Positions 54,526 through 63,721 of a stretch of 64,000 bases of DNA are shown here, piece after piece. The translations under genes and the position numbers were made by a program. The DNA is from Cyanobacteria bacterium FACHB-502 (GTDB lineage: Bacteria > Cyanobacteriota > Cyanobacteriia > Elainellales > Elainellaceae). Each line of letters opens with the position of its first letter. The stretch's first letter is position 1. Where the stretch lies: positions 1 to 64,000 of the forward strand of contig JACJNZ010000088.1 of the NCBI GenBank assembly GCA_014695325.1, written 5' to 3'. Below the pieces are notes generated by a model. It ran no database searches and had not been told where the DNA came from. It worked only from the letters and a program-made list of their open reading frames with translations.

Positions 54526-55613
54526 GCTGCTTTTTCAAGTTGAAATCTGGACTCAAATAGGGTCATCACATCTCCGAATCGAGACTGTAAACAGGGATCA
54601 GACTGGCTTAATTCCCCAGAGTGGCTGGCAAGCCATTCGGGAGTTGCCCATTCAAAGTGCTTTTCGAGAAACGGTTTGAGATAGATGCTTGTGCCACCAC
54701 TGATAATCAAATGATTTAAATCATCAGGAACAACTGCATTAAGCCAGTCTTGCACTAACTGCCAATACTCGTACCGAGCAATTTCAATCGCATCCACCAG
54801 AAGTTTTGCTTCCGCATGGATATTTTCAGGCTGGGTTGATCGAATGAGAAATTGCAACTCACGATGGTCAGTCCGCAAATCCGAGCCAAGAGCATACACC
54901 GCTTCAACCAGTGCATATCGATTTTGTCCCGGTGTGCGAGCAATCACCTTATCGATCAGCTTAACAAACCCTAGATCAGTTGTGGCACTGTGACAAGTTT
55001 CAATAACACCCCGGTTCAACGTCAAACAGCTAATATTTCGATAGCCAAAAATTAGAATGCTAATGCGGTTCTGGCTAATCCAATCCATACCGTGCTTGCG
55101 AATCAGATGACACATCATGCCTGTACCTTCAGAGGCGCAGTGGTAGGACACAAGCTGTCCTCGAATCAGAGTGTGTTGGAAATAATATTTCTTAAGACTT
55201 TTTGAAATTTTTTCTTTCAGCCAACCTCGGCTATTGATTTCACCATAGGGCAGCAGCATAGCAGCGTCTACGGCAACTCGGTCAGTGCCTTCCTGCAAAG
55301 CAATTGCACCTACAGCAGCCAGGAATTTATAAAAGGCGTGTTCGTACTTCAACATCTCAATGCGTTCAACCGCTGAAAATTCTCTGGCAAGAAAGCCACA
55401 AACCTGAATTCGCTCTGCGTTTTGATTCAGCTTGATCCAGGCTTGGTCTTCAGGTCGCGCTGTCAGGTTGATCTGGTTGACTGAGCGAGTTGGCAGATTG
55501 AGAACATCTGGCTCCATCATCAGTATTTTGGGTGGTGCGCCATTAACCGAGTACACGATCTTAGACAGCGAAGCACCAGGATCAAACCCGATTTGCAACT
55601 TAGCCGACTGCAT
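54522..55613 (-). CDS. ParM-like actin-family ATPase
   Basis: 363 residues. Phosphate-1 loop LQIGFDPGASLSKIVYSVNG at the N-terminus, phosphate-2-like ISILIFGYRNISCLTLNRG near 187, and adenosine motif LNHLIISGGTSIYLKPFLE near 310. Length is right for ParM/StbA. Polymerising filament protein of type II partition. Divergent from the mobC/relaxase unit, with the repeat array between. No gene symbol given because similarity is at motif level only. Confidence 0.85.
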   Translation of the reverse strand: MQSAKLQIGFDPGASLSKIVYSVNGAPPKILMMEPDVLNLPTRSVNQINLTARPEDQAWIKLNQNAERIQVCGFLAREFSAVERIEMLKYEHAFYKFLAAVGAIALQEGTDRVAVDAAMLLPYGEINSRGWLKEKISKSLKKYYFQHTLIRGQLVSYHCASEGTGMMCHLIRKHGMDWISQNRISILIFGYRNISCLTLNRGVIETCHSATTDLGFVKLIDKVIARTPGQNRYALVEAVYALGSDLRTDHRELQFLIRSTQPENIHAEAKLLVDAIEIARYEYWQLVQDWLNAVVPDDLNHLIISGGTSIYLKPFLEKHFEWATPEWLASHSGELSQSDPCLQSRFGDVMTLFESRFQLEKAA

Positions 55614-55710
55614 AAATTGTTGTGAATGCTTTTGTTTCTCCCTATCTTATCCCGTGTTTTCGCACTGAGATTCATCTGTCAATTGGTATTGTCTAAAGGG
55701 GTAAAATAGC

Positions 55711-55889
55711 TGGACACATTTGGGCACAATTGGTCACGTTTTTGTCGCTTCTGGTCACACTCTAATCACAAAAAATTCTATCCAATTTCTTTAATCTGAA
55801 ATCAAATGTTTGAAAAATAGCGTTTTATTCATCAAACTGGTCACGTTTTTGTCGCTTCTGGTCACAAATGGTCACAAATGGTCGCGAAA
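55711..55889. repeat. parC-like array, two clusters of 10-11 bp repeats
   Basis: Cluster 1 starts at 55711, 55721, 55731, 55742, 55752, 55763 (TGGACACATT, TGGGCACAAT, TGGTCACGTT, TTGTCGCTTC, TGGTCACACTC, TAATCACAAA). Cluster 2 starts at 55838, about 55848, 55859, 55869, 55879 (TGGTCACGTT, TTTGTCGCTTC, TGGTCACAAA, TGGTCACAAA, TGGTCGCGAAA). A 28-bp block is identical at 55731 and 55838. The 65-bp AT-rich core between them (55773-55837) holds a candidate -10 (ATTCTA at 55775-55780 on the plus, TAGAAT on the minus strand) for parM. Same architecture as plasmid R1 parC. Confidence 0.85.
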
Positions 55890-56119
55890 TCCCATACTCC
55901 TGACCAAATAAGGATTGTAGCAAGCAAATGAAAACGACATACTTTTTGTTCTTAAGCCGTTCTACACACCTTCAAAAATTCTTTTGAGTTAACTTTTACT
56001 AATTTGTTGAGTTTTGTTTTTATCCTTATTTCGATACCCCAATATTAGGGAAGAGGACATTACACTAATTGAAAGCGAGCAATCACTCCTTAGCAGTATT
56101 CACTTGTCTCTCTTGAGCA
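55890..56119. promoter_or_regulatory. Candidate oriT and mob promoter region
   Basis: AT-rich, between the repeat array and mobC. AAATAAGGAT at 55906-55915 pairs with ATCCTTATTT at 56022-56031 (10-bp perfect dyad, 106 bp apart), and CCCCAATATTAGGG at 56036-56049 is a small dyad. oriT of MobA/VirD2-type relaxases normally lies directly upstream of the accessory gene, so this is the likely site; the nick position is not readable. Confidence 0.4.
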
Positions 56120-56416
56120 ATGTCTTCTCAATCCAAATGCCGTTTTTCTGTTTATGCCACGCCGCAAGAGCATCAGTTTTTTCGTGACCAGGCAAAAGCT
56201 CGACACATGACAGTTTCACGCTATGTTCGATCGCTTGCTGACTCTGAGCAGATAAAAACGGCAGAACGGCTGCGGAACATTCAGCAGCACACACGACAAC
56301 TCACAAGATGCCTGAACGGATTGCGTCATGTTCTTTCAGACACCGAGCATTCCTCACAACTGTTCGGCAAAGCAATTGCGCTTCTCGTTCAAATTGAGGA
56401 GGAAGCCCAAAGATGA
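56120..56416 (+). CDS. MobC-like relaxosome accessory protein
   Basis: 98 residues. CRFSVYATPQEHQFFRDQAKARHMTVSRYVRSLADSEQ is a ribbon-helix-helix (strand, two helices) as in MobC/plasmid mobilisation proteins; the second half is helical and includes TRQLTRCLNGLRHVLSDTEH. Binds oriT and recruits the relaxase. Overlaps the relaxase start by ATGA. Same-strand operon leader. Confidence 0.88.
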   Translation: MSSQSKCRFSVYATPQEHQFFRDQAKARHMTVSRYVRSLADSEQIKTAERLRNIQQHTRQLTRCLNGLRHVLSDTEHSSQLFGKAIALLVQIEEEAQR

Positions 56417-58635
56417 TTGGCAAGACAACGCTCTCCCATAGTTTTGAAGCAACCTTGCGCTATGTCTACAGCAAACCGAGCGCAATGACGATAGATGCGA
56501 CTCTGACCGCAGCGTTCACTGAAGATCCACTGCAAATTGCACAGGCGATGAATGCAGTAGCTCGCGATCGTTCTCCCAAACCCTGCTACCACATTTCACT
56601 TTCCCCATCACAAAATGACCATCTAGACATGGAAGACTGGCATCAGATGAGTGCTGACTTTCTCAGCGAACTGGGAGCCGAGACTTATCAAGCAGTCGCC
56701 GTACTGCACACTGATGCGACGTACCCAGACGGAACGGTTCGACCCCACTTGCATTTCGTGATCAATCGGTTTGAATCGATTAATTCAGACGCTCGCGCTC
56801 TGTGCCTGCATTTTCCTCATATTGAGGAGGTTATTCGCAAGCTAGAACGGGACTATGCGCTTGAATCAGTTCCCTGTAGCTGGGAAGTCGATTGCCGAGG
56901 GAATGCTGCCTCACAGTACCACCGCACACAGCGAGACGGTGTTCCTTCGGTTCGCACTCAGCTTCAAGATTCAATCGATCAAACGATCGCGCAGGCAACG
57001 ACTGTCGATGAATTCCTTCGCGCACTGCAATCGCAGGGTATTCAATCAAACCTTGCAGCAGAAGGCATTTCGTTTGAGCAAGAAGGCATTTCGTTTGCAG
57101 GCTACCAGCTTGGAAAAGCCTACACCCGCAGCCATGTTGAAAAGGTTTTAGGCAGGAATAGCACCATGCTTCAAAGTGATGCAGCGCGATCAGGAATGTC
57201 GATGGCTGACCTGATGCAAAAAGCTTCAGAAGGGGGGATCTCTGCGACTGAACCAGAAAAGGTAATTCCTGCACCTGAAGTTGAGGAAATGCCCTTGGTT
57301 AATCCCCAGCCGGAGCCAGAGTCTCAGCGTCAAACTGAATCGCAGCCAGATCGAGAACCCAGAGAACCTGTTGTTCCCTCTCCCCTACTGGCAGAAACTG
57401 GAACTGCCCTGGAAAACCTGGGACAGACGATCGGGGGCAGTCATGAAATTGACGGCATGATGCTGGGCGGAGCCGCCACCCAACTGACGGGTGCTATGGT
57501 CATGCTAGGGGATGCTTTTCTCAAGCGAATTGCAGAGGCAAAGGAGAGAGAGCAAAGCGAACGTGCCCAAAGATTAATCGAGCAGCTAGAGCAAATTGGG
57601 AAGCGGACAACGGCTCTAGAAGAAACAGTTCAGACACAGCCAAAACCTCCCGCTGCTGCACCTGCTGAATTCAAAACGGCGCCCCCCCCTCCAATTCCTG
57701 CATCTCCTACAGCACCTCAACCCAGTCAACAGAAAAGTCCTTCTAAACAGCCATCGCCCACTGACCCGTTAGCAGAGAGTTTTGGGCTGGCACAGCAGCG
57801 ACTCGTTCCACTGGAACGACAGGCAGGACTTCCTCCGGTCGATTATCCCGCGCTGAAGTTTGATCACAATGCCTCAATCGATCAGCAGCTTGATCAGATG
57901 GAAGCGGCTCTAAAGCAGCTCAATGAACGGCTGGAAAAGCTGGAGATCGTGCTGCACCCAGAAGCAACGGTTGTTACGAACAAACCCACGCCTGAACAGG
58001 TAGCTGAAAGTTTGGCAAACTACGTCCAGGCGCGAGCGCAGTATTACAAACTTGCGCCAACTGAACCTGTAAAAACGCGCACAATGGGAACGATTGAGTT
58101 GTCCCATTCTGAAAACGGCAATGACGTAATTGCAGTTGTCGAGCGACCTTTTGGCGCAAAGTTTGAGGCAACAAAACAGGACGGTAAGTGGGAAGTTGCC
58201 AGCAATGGCTTAAATGATTTATCCGATCGTGAAATAGAAACAATTGTAAAACTGCCGCAAACCTCGCAGGAGTACGAGTCAGTCACGCAAAATAAAGCAC
58301 TGGTTCGATATTTCCAAAAACACGCCTCACAGGAATTTGAAGGCGAACAAGGCAGAATCATCTGGAACGACAAGCATGAAAAATTTAGCTATCGCTTCGA
58401 CATCGCTACAGATCGAAGCGGTAACAAAACGGTAATCGGTATCGATCAACGTACCGAGAAGGTGGTGATGCAGGCGCAAATCAAGCCAAATGGCAGCATT
58501 CAAATCGACCAGGCGCAGGTTCCAAAAGAACACGCTGAGTCGTTGCTGCATCAGCAAGAGGCGACGCGATCTGCCGAATCTAAAGTGACCCAACTTCACA
58601 AAAAGCAGCGGTCACGTCCTGAACTCTCCCTATAA
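56413..58635 (+). CDS. Conjugative relaxase (MobA/VirD2-like)
   Basis: 740 residues. Nuclease domain 1-250: candidate Tyr in LRYVYSKP (17/19), His60 in CYHISLSPS, motif III LHTDATYPDGTVRPHLHFVINR with H99, D101, H112 and H114. Then a Pro/Gln-rich linker, coiled coil (ERAQRLIEQLEQIGKRTTALEE) and a C-terminal domain from about 500. Nicks oriT, covalently binds DNA via Tyr, and is exported. A local duplication EGISFEQEGISFAG is seen at about residue 220. Typical of MOBP/MOBV-type cyanobacterial plasmids. Confidence 0.93.
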   Translation: MIGKTTLSHSFEATLRYVYSKPSAMTIDATLTAAFTEDPLQIAQAMNAVARDRSPKPCYHISLSPSQNDHLDMEDWHQMSADFLSELGAETYQAVAVLHTDATYPDGTVRPHLHFVINRFESINSDARALCLHFPHIEEVIRKLERDYALESVPCSWEVDCRGNAASQYHRTQRDGVPSVRTQLQDSIDQTIAQATTVDEFLRALQSQGIQSNLAAEGISFEQEGISFAGYQLGKAYTRSHVEKVLGRNSTMLQSDAARSGMSMADLMQKASEGGISATEPEKVIPAPEVEEMPLVNPQPEPESQRQTESQPDREPREPVVPSPLLAETGTALENLGQTIGGSHEIDGMMLGGAATQLTGAMVMLGDAFLKRIAEAKEREQSERAQRLIEQLEQIGKRTTALEETVQTQPKPPAAAPAEFKTAPPPPIPASPTAPQPSQQKSPSKQPSPTDPLAESFGLAQQRLVPLERQAGLPPVDYPALKFDHNASIDQQLDQMEAALKQLNERLEKLEIVLHPEATVVTNKPTPEQVAESLANYVQARAQYYKLAPTEPVKTRTMGTIELSHSENGNDVIAVVERPFGAKFEATKQDGKWEVASNGLNDLSDREIETIVKLPQTSQEYESVTQNKALVRYFQKHASQEFEGEQGRIIWNDKHEKFSYRFDIATDRSGNKTVIGIDQRTEKVVMQAQIKPNGSIQIDQAQVPKEHAESLLHQQEATRSAESKVTQLHKKQRSRPELSL

Positions 58636-58652
58636 CTCTCTTCAAGGAAACC

Positions 58653-59318
58653 ATGTCTAAACAACCAAAAACACGCCGACAGAAGCCCAGAGCAACGTAT
58701 CAATTTACAGTATTGGGGCAACAAGTGCAGCTCGACCAGATTCAAACTGCCATGCTGGGAGTGTTTGCCTGCCTCGTCGTTTATCTCGCAGTTCGCCAAC
58801 CTCCGATTGCTGCGATTGCGATTTCAGGAATTCTTACCGCTACGGGAACAATGTTGCTTCCTTTTTCTGCGAAAGCAGTGTTGCGGGATAAGAAGCTACA
58901 GTGGGCAACGGCAACCGCTGCTATGATTCTGGTCCTTGCGGGAACTAAACCTGCATCTGCTCAGTTTTTTAATGCTCTAGAGCAAGCAACTCTTGAGGTT
59001 GTTACTGCCTCCAACTCTGGGATTGATCAAGCCGTAGTAACAGGCATTTTTATCTTGATCCGTGTTGTCGTCGTACTGGCATTTGTGGCAGGTTCCGTTG
59101 GTTTACTGGTGCAAATGTTTAGAGGAGGGGACTGGCAACCGATCGCCACGTTGGTCGGGATTGGTCTGGCGTTTGTAATTGGCGTTGAGATCATCAGTAA
59201 TTTGATGCTGGGAGGTCTTGGTGGTGGTGCTGGTGCAATGAACCCAGGTGCATTCAAAGACTATGCTGCAACCATCATTCCGGTTATTGCCGCGAGATTT
59301 GAAGTTACGGTCGGTTAG
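58653..59318 (+). CDS. VirB2/TrbC-like pilin precursor
   Basis: 221 residues. Two TM helices in the first 75 residues, a possible processing site in AGTKPASAQFFN near 108, followed by two strongly hydrophobic helices (VTGIFILIRVVVVLAFVAGSVGLLV, LVGIGLAFVIGVEIISNLML). Pattern, size and place directly before a VirB4-type ATPase fit VirB2/TrbC pilins, although the N-terminal extension is long. Fusion of an extra membrane unit to the pilin is possible. Confidence 0.75.
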   Translation: MSKQPKTRRQKPRATYQFTVLGQQVQLDQIQTAMLGVFACLVVYLAVRQPPIAAIAISGILTATGTMLLPFSAKAVLRDKKLQWATATAAMILVLAGTKPASAQFFNALEQATLEVVTASNSGIDQAVVTGIFILIRVVVVLAFVAGSVGLLVQMFRGGDWQPIATLVGIGLAFVIGVEIISNLMLGGLGGGAGAMNPGAFKDYAATIIPVIAARFEVTVG

Positions 59319-59381
59319 CTCCTCATTATCCTTCTTGCCAGATGGATTACCTGCCAAATCTTACAGAGATTGGAGAAATTA

Positions 59382-62300
59382 GTGAGCAAGCAGATTGATG
59401 TCGATCAAGACCCGATTCGGGTCAGCAGATCAATGGGGAAACGCGCCAGCATTGGTCCGATTCCTGCGGACCTTCTGTTTCCCTGGATGGCGATCGGATT
59501 TGTTGCTTATTTCATCATTCGGATGATGTTAGCTGGCAGCATCATCCTCTGGACAGGTTGCTGGTTCTGGCTTGCAGTCACTTACTGGGCACTGGCAGGA
59601 AACCGTGCCTATCGGTACTTCAAGCAGTGGCAAATACCGCCAGGACAGGACTGGATCAATGGAGATTCGCTGTTTGTGAGGGTGACGGATCACGGACTGT
59701 GGAAGCGCAAACGCAAAGAGTCTCAGGGCGCAATTCTGATGCAGACGGACGAGGGGGTTAAACGTTTTATGCCGTTTCAAAAATTCTGCCATTTGCACTC
59801 AATTGCGGAAGTTCAAATTGGAGGACACAAGTTTGCCTGTCTCCTGCTGCATAATCCTGGCAGCGATCAGTGGTCAGCGCAAATTCCGTTTAAGTTTACG
59901 GGACTGCATCCGCAACTTTATCGGCAAGAGGTAGAAGAGACGATCGACTTATTGCGGCGAGGGCTTCAAGAGTTGCCGGAGCGTGAAGCGTTGACGTTCT
60001 ATCTGGGTTGCTCAACGGACATTCGTGAACGCTATGAGCAGCTAAACCAGCTTGCTGAATCAACTTCATTGAATCCGGTTTCTGTTCTGCTTCTCAATGA
60101 ACAAAAGCGCATTTTTGAACTGGCACAACAGGGCGTTCGGCAAGTCTGGAGCCAGAGCATTTGGGCAGGATGGACAGCGCAGTATAGCGAGGAGAATAGA
60201 ACCGACAACATCGGCAAAATCTTGATGGGCTTGCAGAGATGGGCACAAAAAGGCATCCGCTCCTTTGTCGGTACAGAGCAAACTTTCTTCAACAACTTCT
60301 ACCGTAATCTGGCACAACAGGTTTATGAACAGGGCTATTTAGAATGGCGCAACCTGCTCGAAACCAAGTGCGGGCTAGAGGTTGCCCCAATGTCAGCACA
60401 GGAGGCGTGGGAGTGGTTATGGTATCGCTTTAATAAATCGCCTGCACCCACTTTGGGGAAGGACCAGTACATTCAAATTCGAGAAACCGAACGGGGATTG
60501 TCAGAAAACGTTCCTATGAGCGGTCAGAAAGATCTCATCACGCTGCTAATTCAGGGGGAGAAGGGAAAAACCAGTGTGCCGCGACACAAACAGCAGCACG
60601 GTTATATGTATGTCAACGAGAAGGTTGGCAAAGTTGTGGTTTTAGAAGATCCGCCTGATGGCTGGCGCAATGCGCGTGAGCAGTTGAGCTGGATCTGGAC
60701 AAGGATGAGTTCGAGCTATGTGCGTGATACCGAAGTGGTTATTCAGGTCAGACCGAAAGAGACTTGGGTCACTCGTGATGAACTGGAGAAGATGTCACGG
60801 CAATCCCATACCGAACTGCGGCGAGCGATCGAGGATGGAACGGGTCGTGTTGTTCATGCCAATCTTGCAGGGGAGCAAGCCGCTGACGCACTGCGAAAAG
60901 TTTTAGAAGGGGTAAAGCCGCTCTACTGCGCTCCAGTTTTCATTATCTGGCGCAACTCTGAAGCCGAATGCGAAGAAGCCGCTATCCAGCTTACTAAGTC
61001 GTTTGGAACCGCAACGGCTGTCACAGAAGACGATATTTCCTGGCAACTGTGGCTGGATAGCTTGCCGATTAACGATGAACTGCTGCTAAAGAAATTCAGC
61101 ACCTTTTCTGAACGGCGGCTGACGCTTGACAGTGAATCGGCTATCGGTTTCCTGCCGATCGTTAAACCCAGACCGATTGATGCCGAGGGTGTTGAGTTTC
61201 TGACGGAGCGAGGTGGACAGCCTGTTCATCTTAATTTGTTTGGCAGCAGTCCCGGTCGAATCATGATCACAGGCACATCGGGCAGTGGCAAATCGGTGCT
61301 GGGCTGGCGATTCATTGAAGAAGCTCTGGCTCGCAGCATTCCAGTCGTCGGATTGGACTTGTCTACAGGTGGAGACAATACATTCCGTATTGCGGTTGAG
61401 ATGCTGGGCGAGCGAGGGGTTTACGTCGATATTCTGAACGAACGAATGAATTTGATGGAGCCACCTGACCTACGCAATTTGCCGCCGAACCTCGCGATTC
61501 CTCGCTTTAAGCGGTGGAAAGACTTTATTCGTCAGGCAATCATGGCGATTTCGATGGGACAAATCCAGGATCAGGAGTTGCAGGAACGGGTTGATTCAAT
61601 CACGCTGCGGCTTCTGGAGGTGTTCTTCTCGGATTCGGAGATGATCGATCGCTATAATGCGGCGTTTGAGGGTGGATTCAAATCCGCTGAATGGCAGTTA
61701 ATGCCAACGGCGCATGAACTGCTACGGTTCTGCTCCAGGGAAAAGCTGAAGCTTGAAAGCTACGAAGAGATTGATGCCCGTGCCATCAACCAGATTGTGT
61801 CGCAGCTTGGCGCGAAGTTGGTAGATCCAAATATTGGCGATGTGATTGGACGACCCAGCACGGTCAACCCCAATCCCATCATCAAGTTCTATGCCTTATC
61901 AGGGCTATCGAACGACGCTAACGCTTACATCATGGCGATTACAGCACAGATGGCGTGTTTAAGAAATGCGCTGTCGGCTCCGCAATCGCTATTTGTGGGC
62001 GATGAGCTATCGGTTTTGCTAAGCAAGAGCGGATTTGCCGACATGGTGGGCGAAATGCTGGCAACCGGACGGAAAGAGGGAGTCGCAAGTTTGCTGCTGG
62101 CACAGGATTTGGATGCTATTGTCACCTGTTCTGCGGCGGCAAAAATCAAAGCTAACATCACGACAACCATCACAGGGTACACCACTCATGCCGCCCTGGA
62201 TGCTTACACCAGCTACCTGCACTATGACCCCAGCATCATTGGAGCAAACGCGACAGAAAAGTTTAGGGGCAACCGCAGCGAAATGTACACCCGCTGGATG

Positions 62301-62561
62301 ATCGAGCGCAATGGACGGTTCTGGCAAACGCGATCGTACAGTCCACCACTGGCAGTTGCGGCTCTGGCAAACGAAGAAGAAGAGAAACTTGCTCGTAATC
62401 GGGTACTGATGCAGTATCCGCGAACCGAGCGTGGATATCTAGCTGGACTCAGCGCATTTACCAAAGAGTATGTCGCGGCTCTGCGCGGTTCTCAGTCCAT
62501 GCAGGACATTGGGGTATCTGACCTTGAAAAGTTCCAATCACGACGACGAGTGAGTGCTTAA
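59382..62561 (+). CDS. VirB4/TraC-type transfer ATPase with VirB3-like N-terminus
   Basis: 1059 residues from GTG 59382 (GGAG 10 bases upstream; TTG 59370 is also open). Residues 25-75 contain two membrane helices typical of a VirB3/TrbD-type segment fused to the ATPase. The C-terminal half is the AAA_10/TraG-like motor: Walker A GTSGSGKSVLGWRF near 630, Walker B SLFVGDELSVLL near 868, then a QDLD box. Energises pilus assembly and substrate export at the inner membrane. Complete and in operon with genes on both sides (5 bp before 62567). Confidence 0.92.
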   Translation: MSKQIDVDQDPIRVSRSMGKRASIGPIPADLLFPWMAIGFVAYFIIRMMLAGSIILWTGCWFWLAVTYWALAGNRAYRYFKQWQIPPGQDWINGDSLFVRVTDHGLWKRKRKESQGAILMQTDEGVKRFMPFQKFCHLHSIAEVQIGGHKFACLLLHNPGSDQWSAQIPFKFTGLHPQLYRQEVEETIDLLRRGLQELPEREALTFYLGCSTDIRERYEQLNQLAESTSLNPVSVLLLNEQKRIFELAQQGVRQVWSQSIWAGWTAQYSEENRTDNIGKILMGLQRWAQKGIRSFVGTEQTFFNNFYRNLAQQVYEQGYLEWRNLLETKCGLEVAPMSAQEAWEWLWYRFNKSPAPTLGKDQYIQIRETERGLSENVPMSGQKDLITLLIQGEKGKTSVPRHKQQHGYMYVNEKVGKVVVLEDPPDGWRNAREQLSWIWTRMSSSYVRDTEVVIQVRPKETWVTRDELEKMSRQSHTELRRAIEDGTGRVVHANLAGEQAADALRKVLEGVKPLYCAPVFIIWRNSEAECEEAAIQLTKSFGTATAVTEDDISWQLWLDSLPINDELLLKKFSTFSERRLTLDSESAIGFLPIVKPRPIDAEGVEFLTERGGQPVHLNLFGSSPGRIMITGTSGSGKSVLGWRFIEEALARSIPVVGLDLSTGGDNTFRIAVEMLGERGVYVDILNERMNLMEPPDLRNLPPNLAIPRFKRWKDFIRQAIMAISMGQIQDQELQERVDSITLRLLEVFFSDSEMIDRYNAAFEGGFKSAEWQLMPTAHELLRFCSREKLKLESYEEIDARAINQIVSQLGAKLVDPNIGDVIGRPSTVNPNPIIKFYALSGLSNDANAYIMAITAQMACLRNALSAPQSLFVGDELSVLLSKSGFADMVGEMLATGRKEGVASLLLAQDLDAIVTCSAAAKIKANITTTITGYTTHAALDAYTSYLHYDPSIIGANATEKFRGNRSEMYTRWMIERNGRFWQTRSYSPPLAVAALANEEEEKLARNRVLMQYPRTERGYLAGLSAFTKEYVAALRGSQSMQDIGVSDLEKFQSRRRVSA

Positions 62562-62566
62562 ACACT

Positions 62567-63721
62567 ATGAGAACTTTGACACAAGCGATTTTTCTAGCCA
62601 CGGCACTGATGGCGATCCCACTGGGTGAAGCCAATGCTCAGGTGACACCTCCATTCAATCCTGGTGCATCTGCTAACGGTTCTGCGGCAAATGGAGATTT
62701 GCTCAATAACCGTGATTTGCTAAACGGCGGGGTGACACCCCCCTTTAATCCGGCTGGAGGCACACAGGCAGGCTTGCAGCAGCAGGCACAGACCGGAGCC
62801 AATCTGGGCGGGATTGGGGCTGATGTGCAGCAAGCGACAGGGGCAGTCCAGGAGGCAGGAGGGATATTTAACGATATTGCCAATATTGGCGATCGCATCG
62901 GCAATATTGGCGGTCAGATTAGCAACAGCCTAGGTCGTTTATTTTCTCAGTTCAACCTGAATGCACTGCTGGGAGTATTGGGTATCAACCTGAATCCTAC
63001 GTTTGAGTCGGTTGCTGGGGGACTGGAGGGCAACGGCGGACTGGATATCGGTGCGAAGCCCGATAAACCTGGTGGTGGGCTGGACATTGGGGCAAAACCC
63101 GATAAGCCCGGTGGTGCAGAGGCAGGTGAAGGCGGCTCACTCGTTAGCCGAGGGGCACTGATGCTGCCGGACATTGATCAGGCGCGATCCGCGATCGCTA
63201 ACGGCAAAACATCGACGACCGAGGAGTTTCTGGGTGCGAAAACGGGAGGGCAAGGCAGTGTGGTCATTAAGCAGGATCTAGAGTCTCTGCTCATGACCAG
63301 CACCACGAGAGAAGTAGGAGAAGCGACGACGCTATCGGCGCAGGGGCAGCAGCAACTTCGAGCTAACGCAGAAGCCGCAAACCAAGCTTTGACGACATCA
63401 GGGCAACTGGCAGAAGATTCTGTGAATCAGGATGTGTCGCAGAACATTTTGCGAAACCTTTCCGGGCAGATGCAGGCTTCACAGCAAACTGGGACACTGC
63501 TTGCGATCGACGCTCAAATGCGAGCTAGAGACGATTCGCTGAGAAATATTCTGATGGCAAATACATTGGATGAAATTCAGGGCGAAAACATTGCAGAACG
63601 GCGAATGGATGCTTCAGCCTATTCAGCCGCGATTACGCAAGGAAGCCAGTTTACTTTGCCAGGGTTCAATCCTGAAGGAACCGGGCGTAATCGAACGGCA
63701 AGACGGGGACTAAGACCATGA
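62567..63721 (+). CDS. Secreted low-complexity protein, VirB5/TrbJ-like
   Basis: 384 residues. Signal peptide to LGEANAQ. Two copies of VTPPFNP and two of GGLDIGAKPDKPGG appear in a Gly/Asn-rich linker (residues 25-200), then a helical part (NANQALTTSGQLAEDSVNQD, LLAIDAQMRARDDSLRNI). Helical C-half and place between VirB4 and a VirB6-like gene fit VirB5/TrbJ minor pilus subunits. Ends ATGA-overlapped with the next gene. The repeated linker is unusual for the family. Confidence 0.7.
   Translation: MRTLTQAIFLATALMAIPLGEANAQVTPPFNPGASANGSAANGDLLNNRDLLNGGVTPPFNPAGGTQAGLQQQAQTGANLGGIGADVQQATGAVQEAGGIFNDIANIGDRIGNIGGQISNSLGRLFSQFNLNALLGVLGINLNPTFESVAGGLEGNGGLDIGAKPDKPGGGLDIGAKPDKPGGAEAGEGGSLVSRGALMLPDIDQARSAIANGKTSTTEEFLGAKTGGQGSVVIKQDLESLLMTSTTREVGEATTLSAQGQQQLRANAEAANQALTTSGQLAEDSVNQDVSQNILRNLSGQMQASQQTGTLLAIDAQMRARDDSLRNILMANTLDEIQGENIAERRMDASAYSAAITQGSQFTLPGFNPEGTGRNRTARRGLRP

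Noticed and set aside
55711-55889. CRISPR array.
   Set aside because: Repeats are 10-11 bp with no unique spacers; no cas genes.
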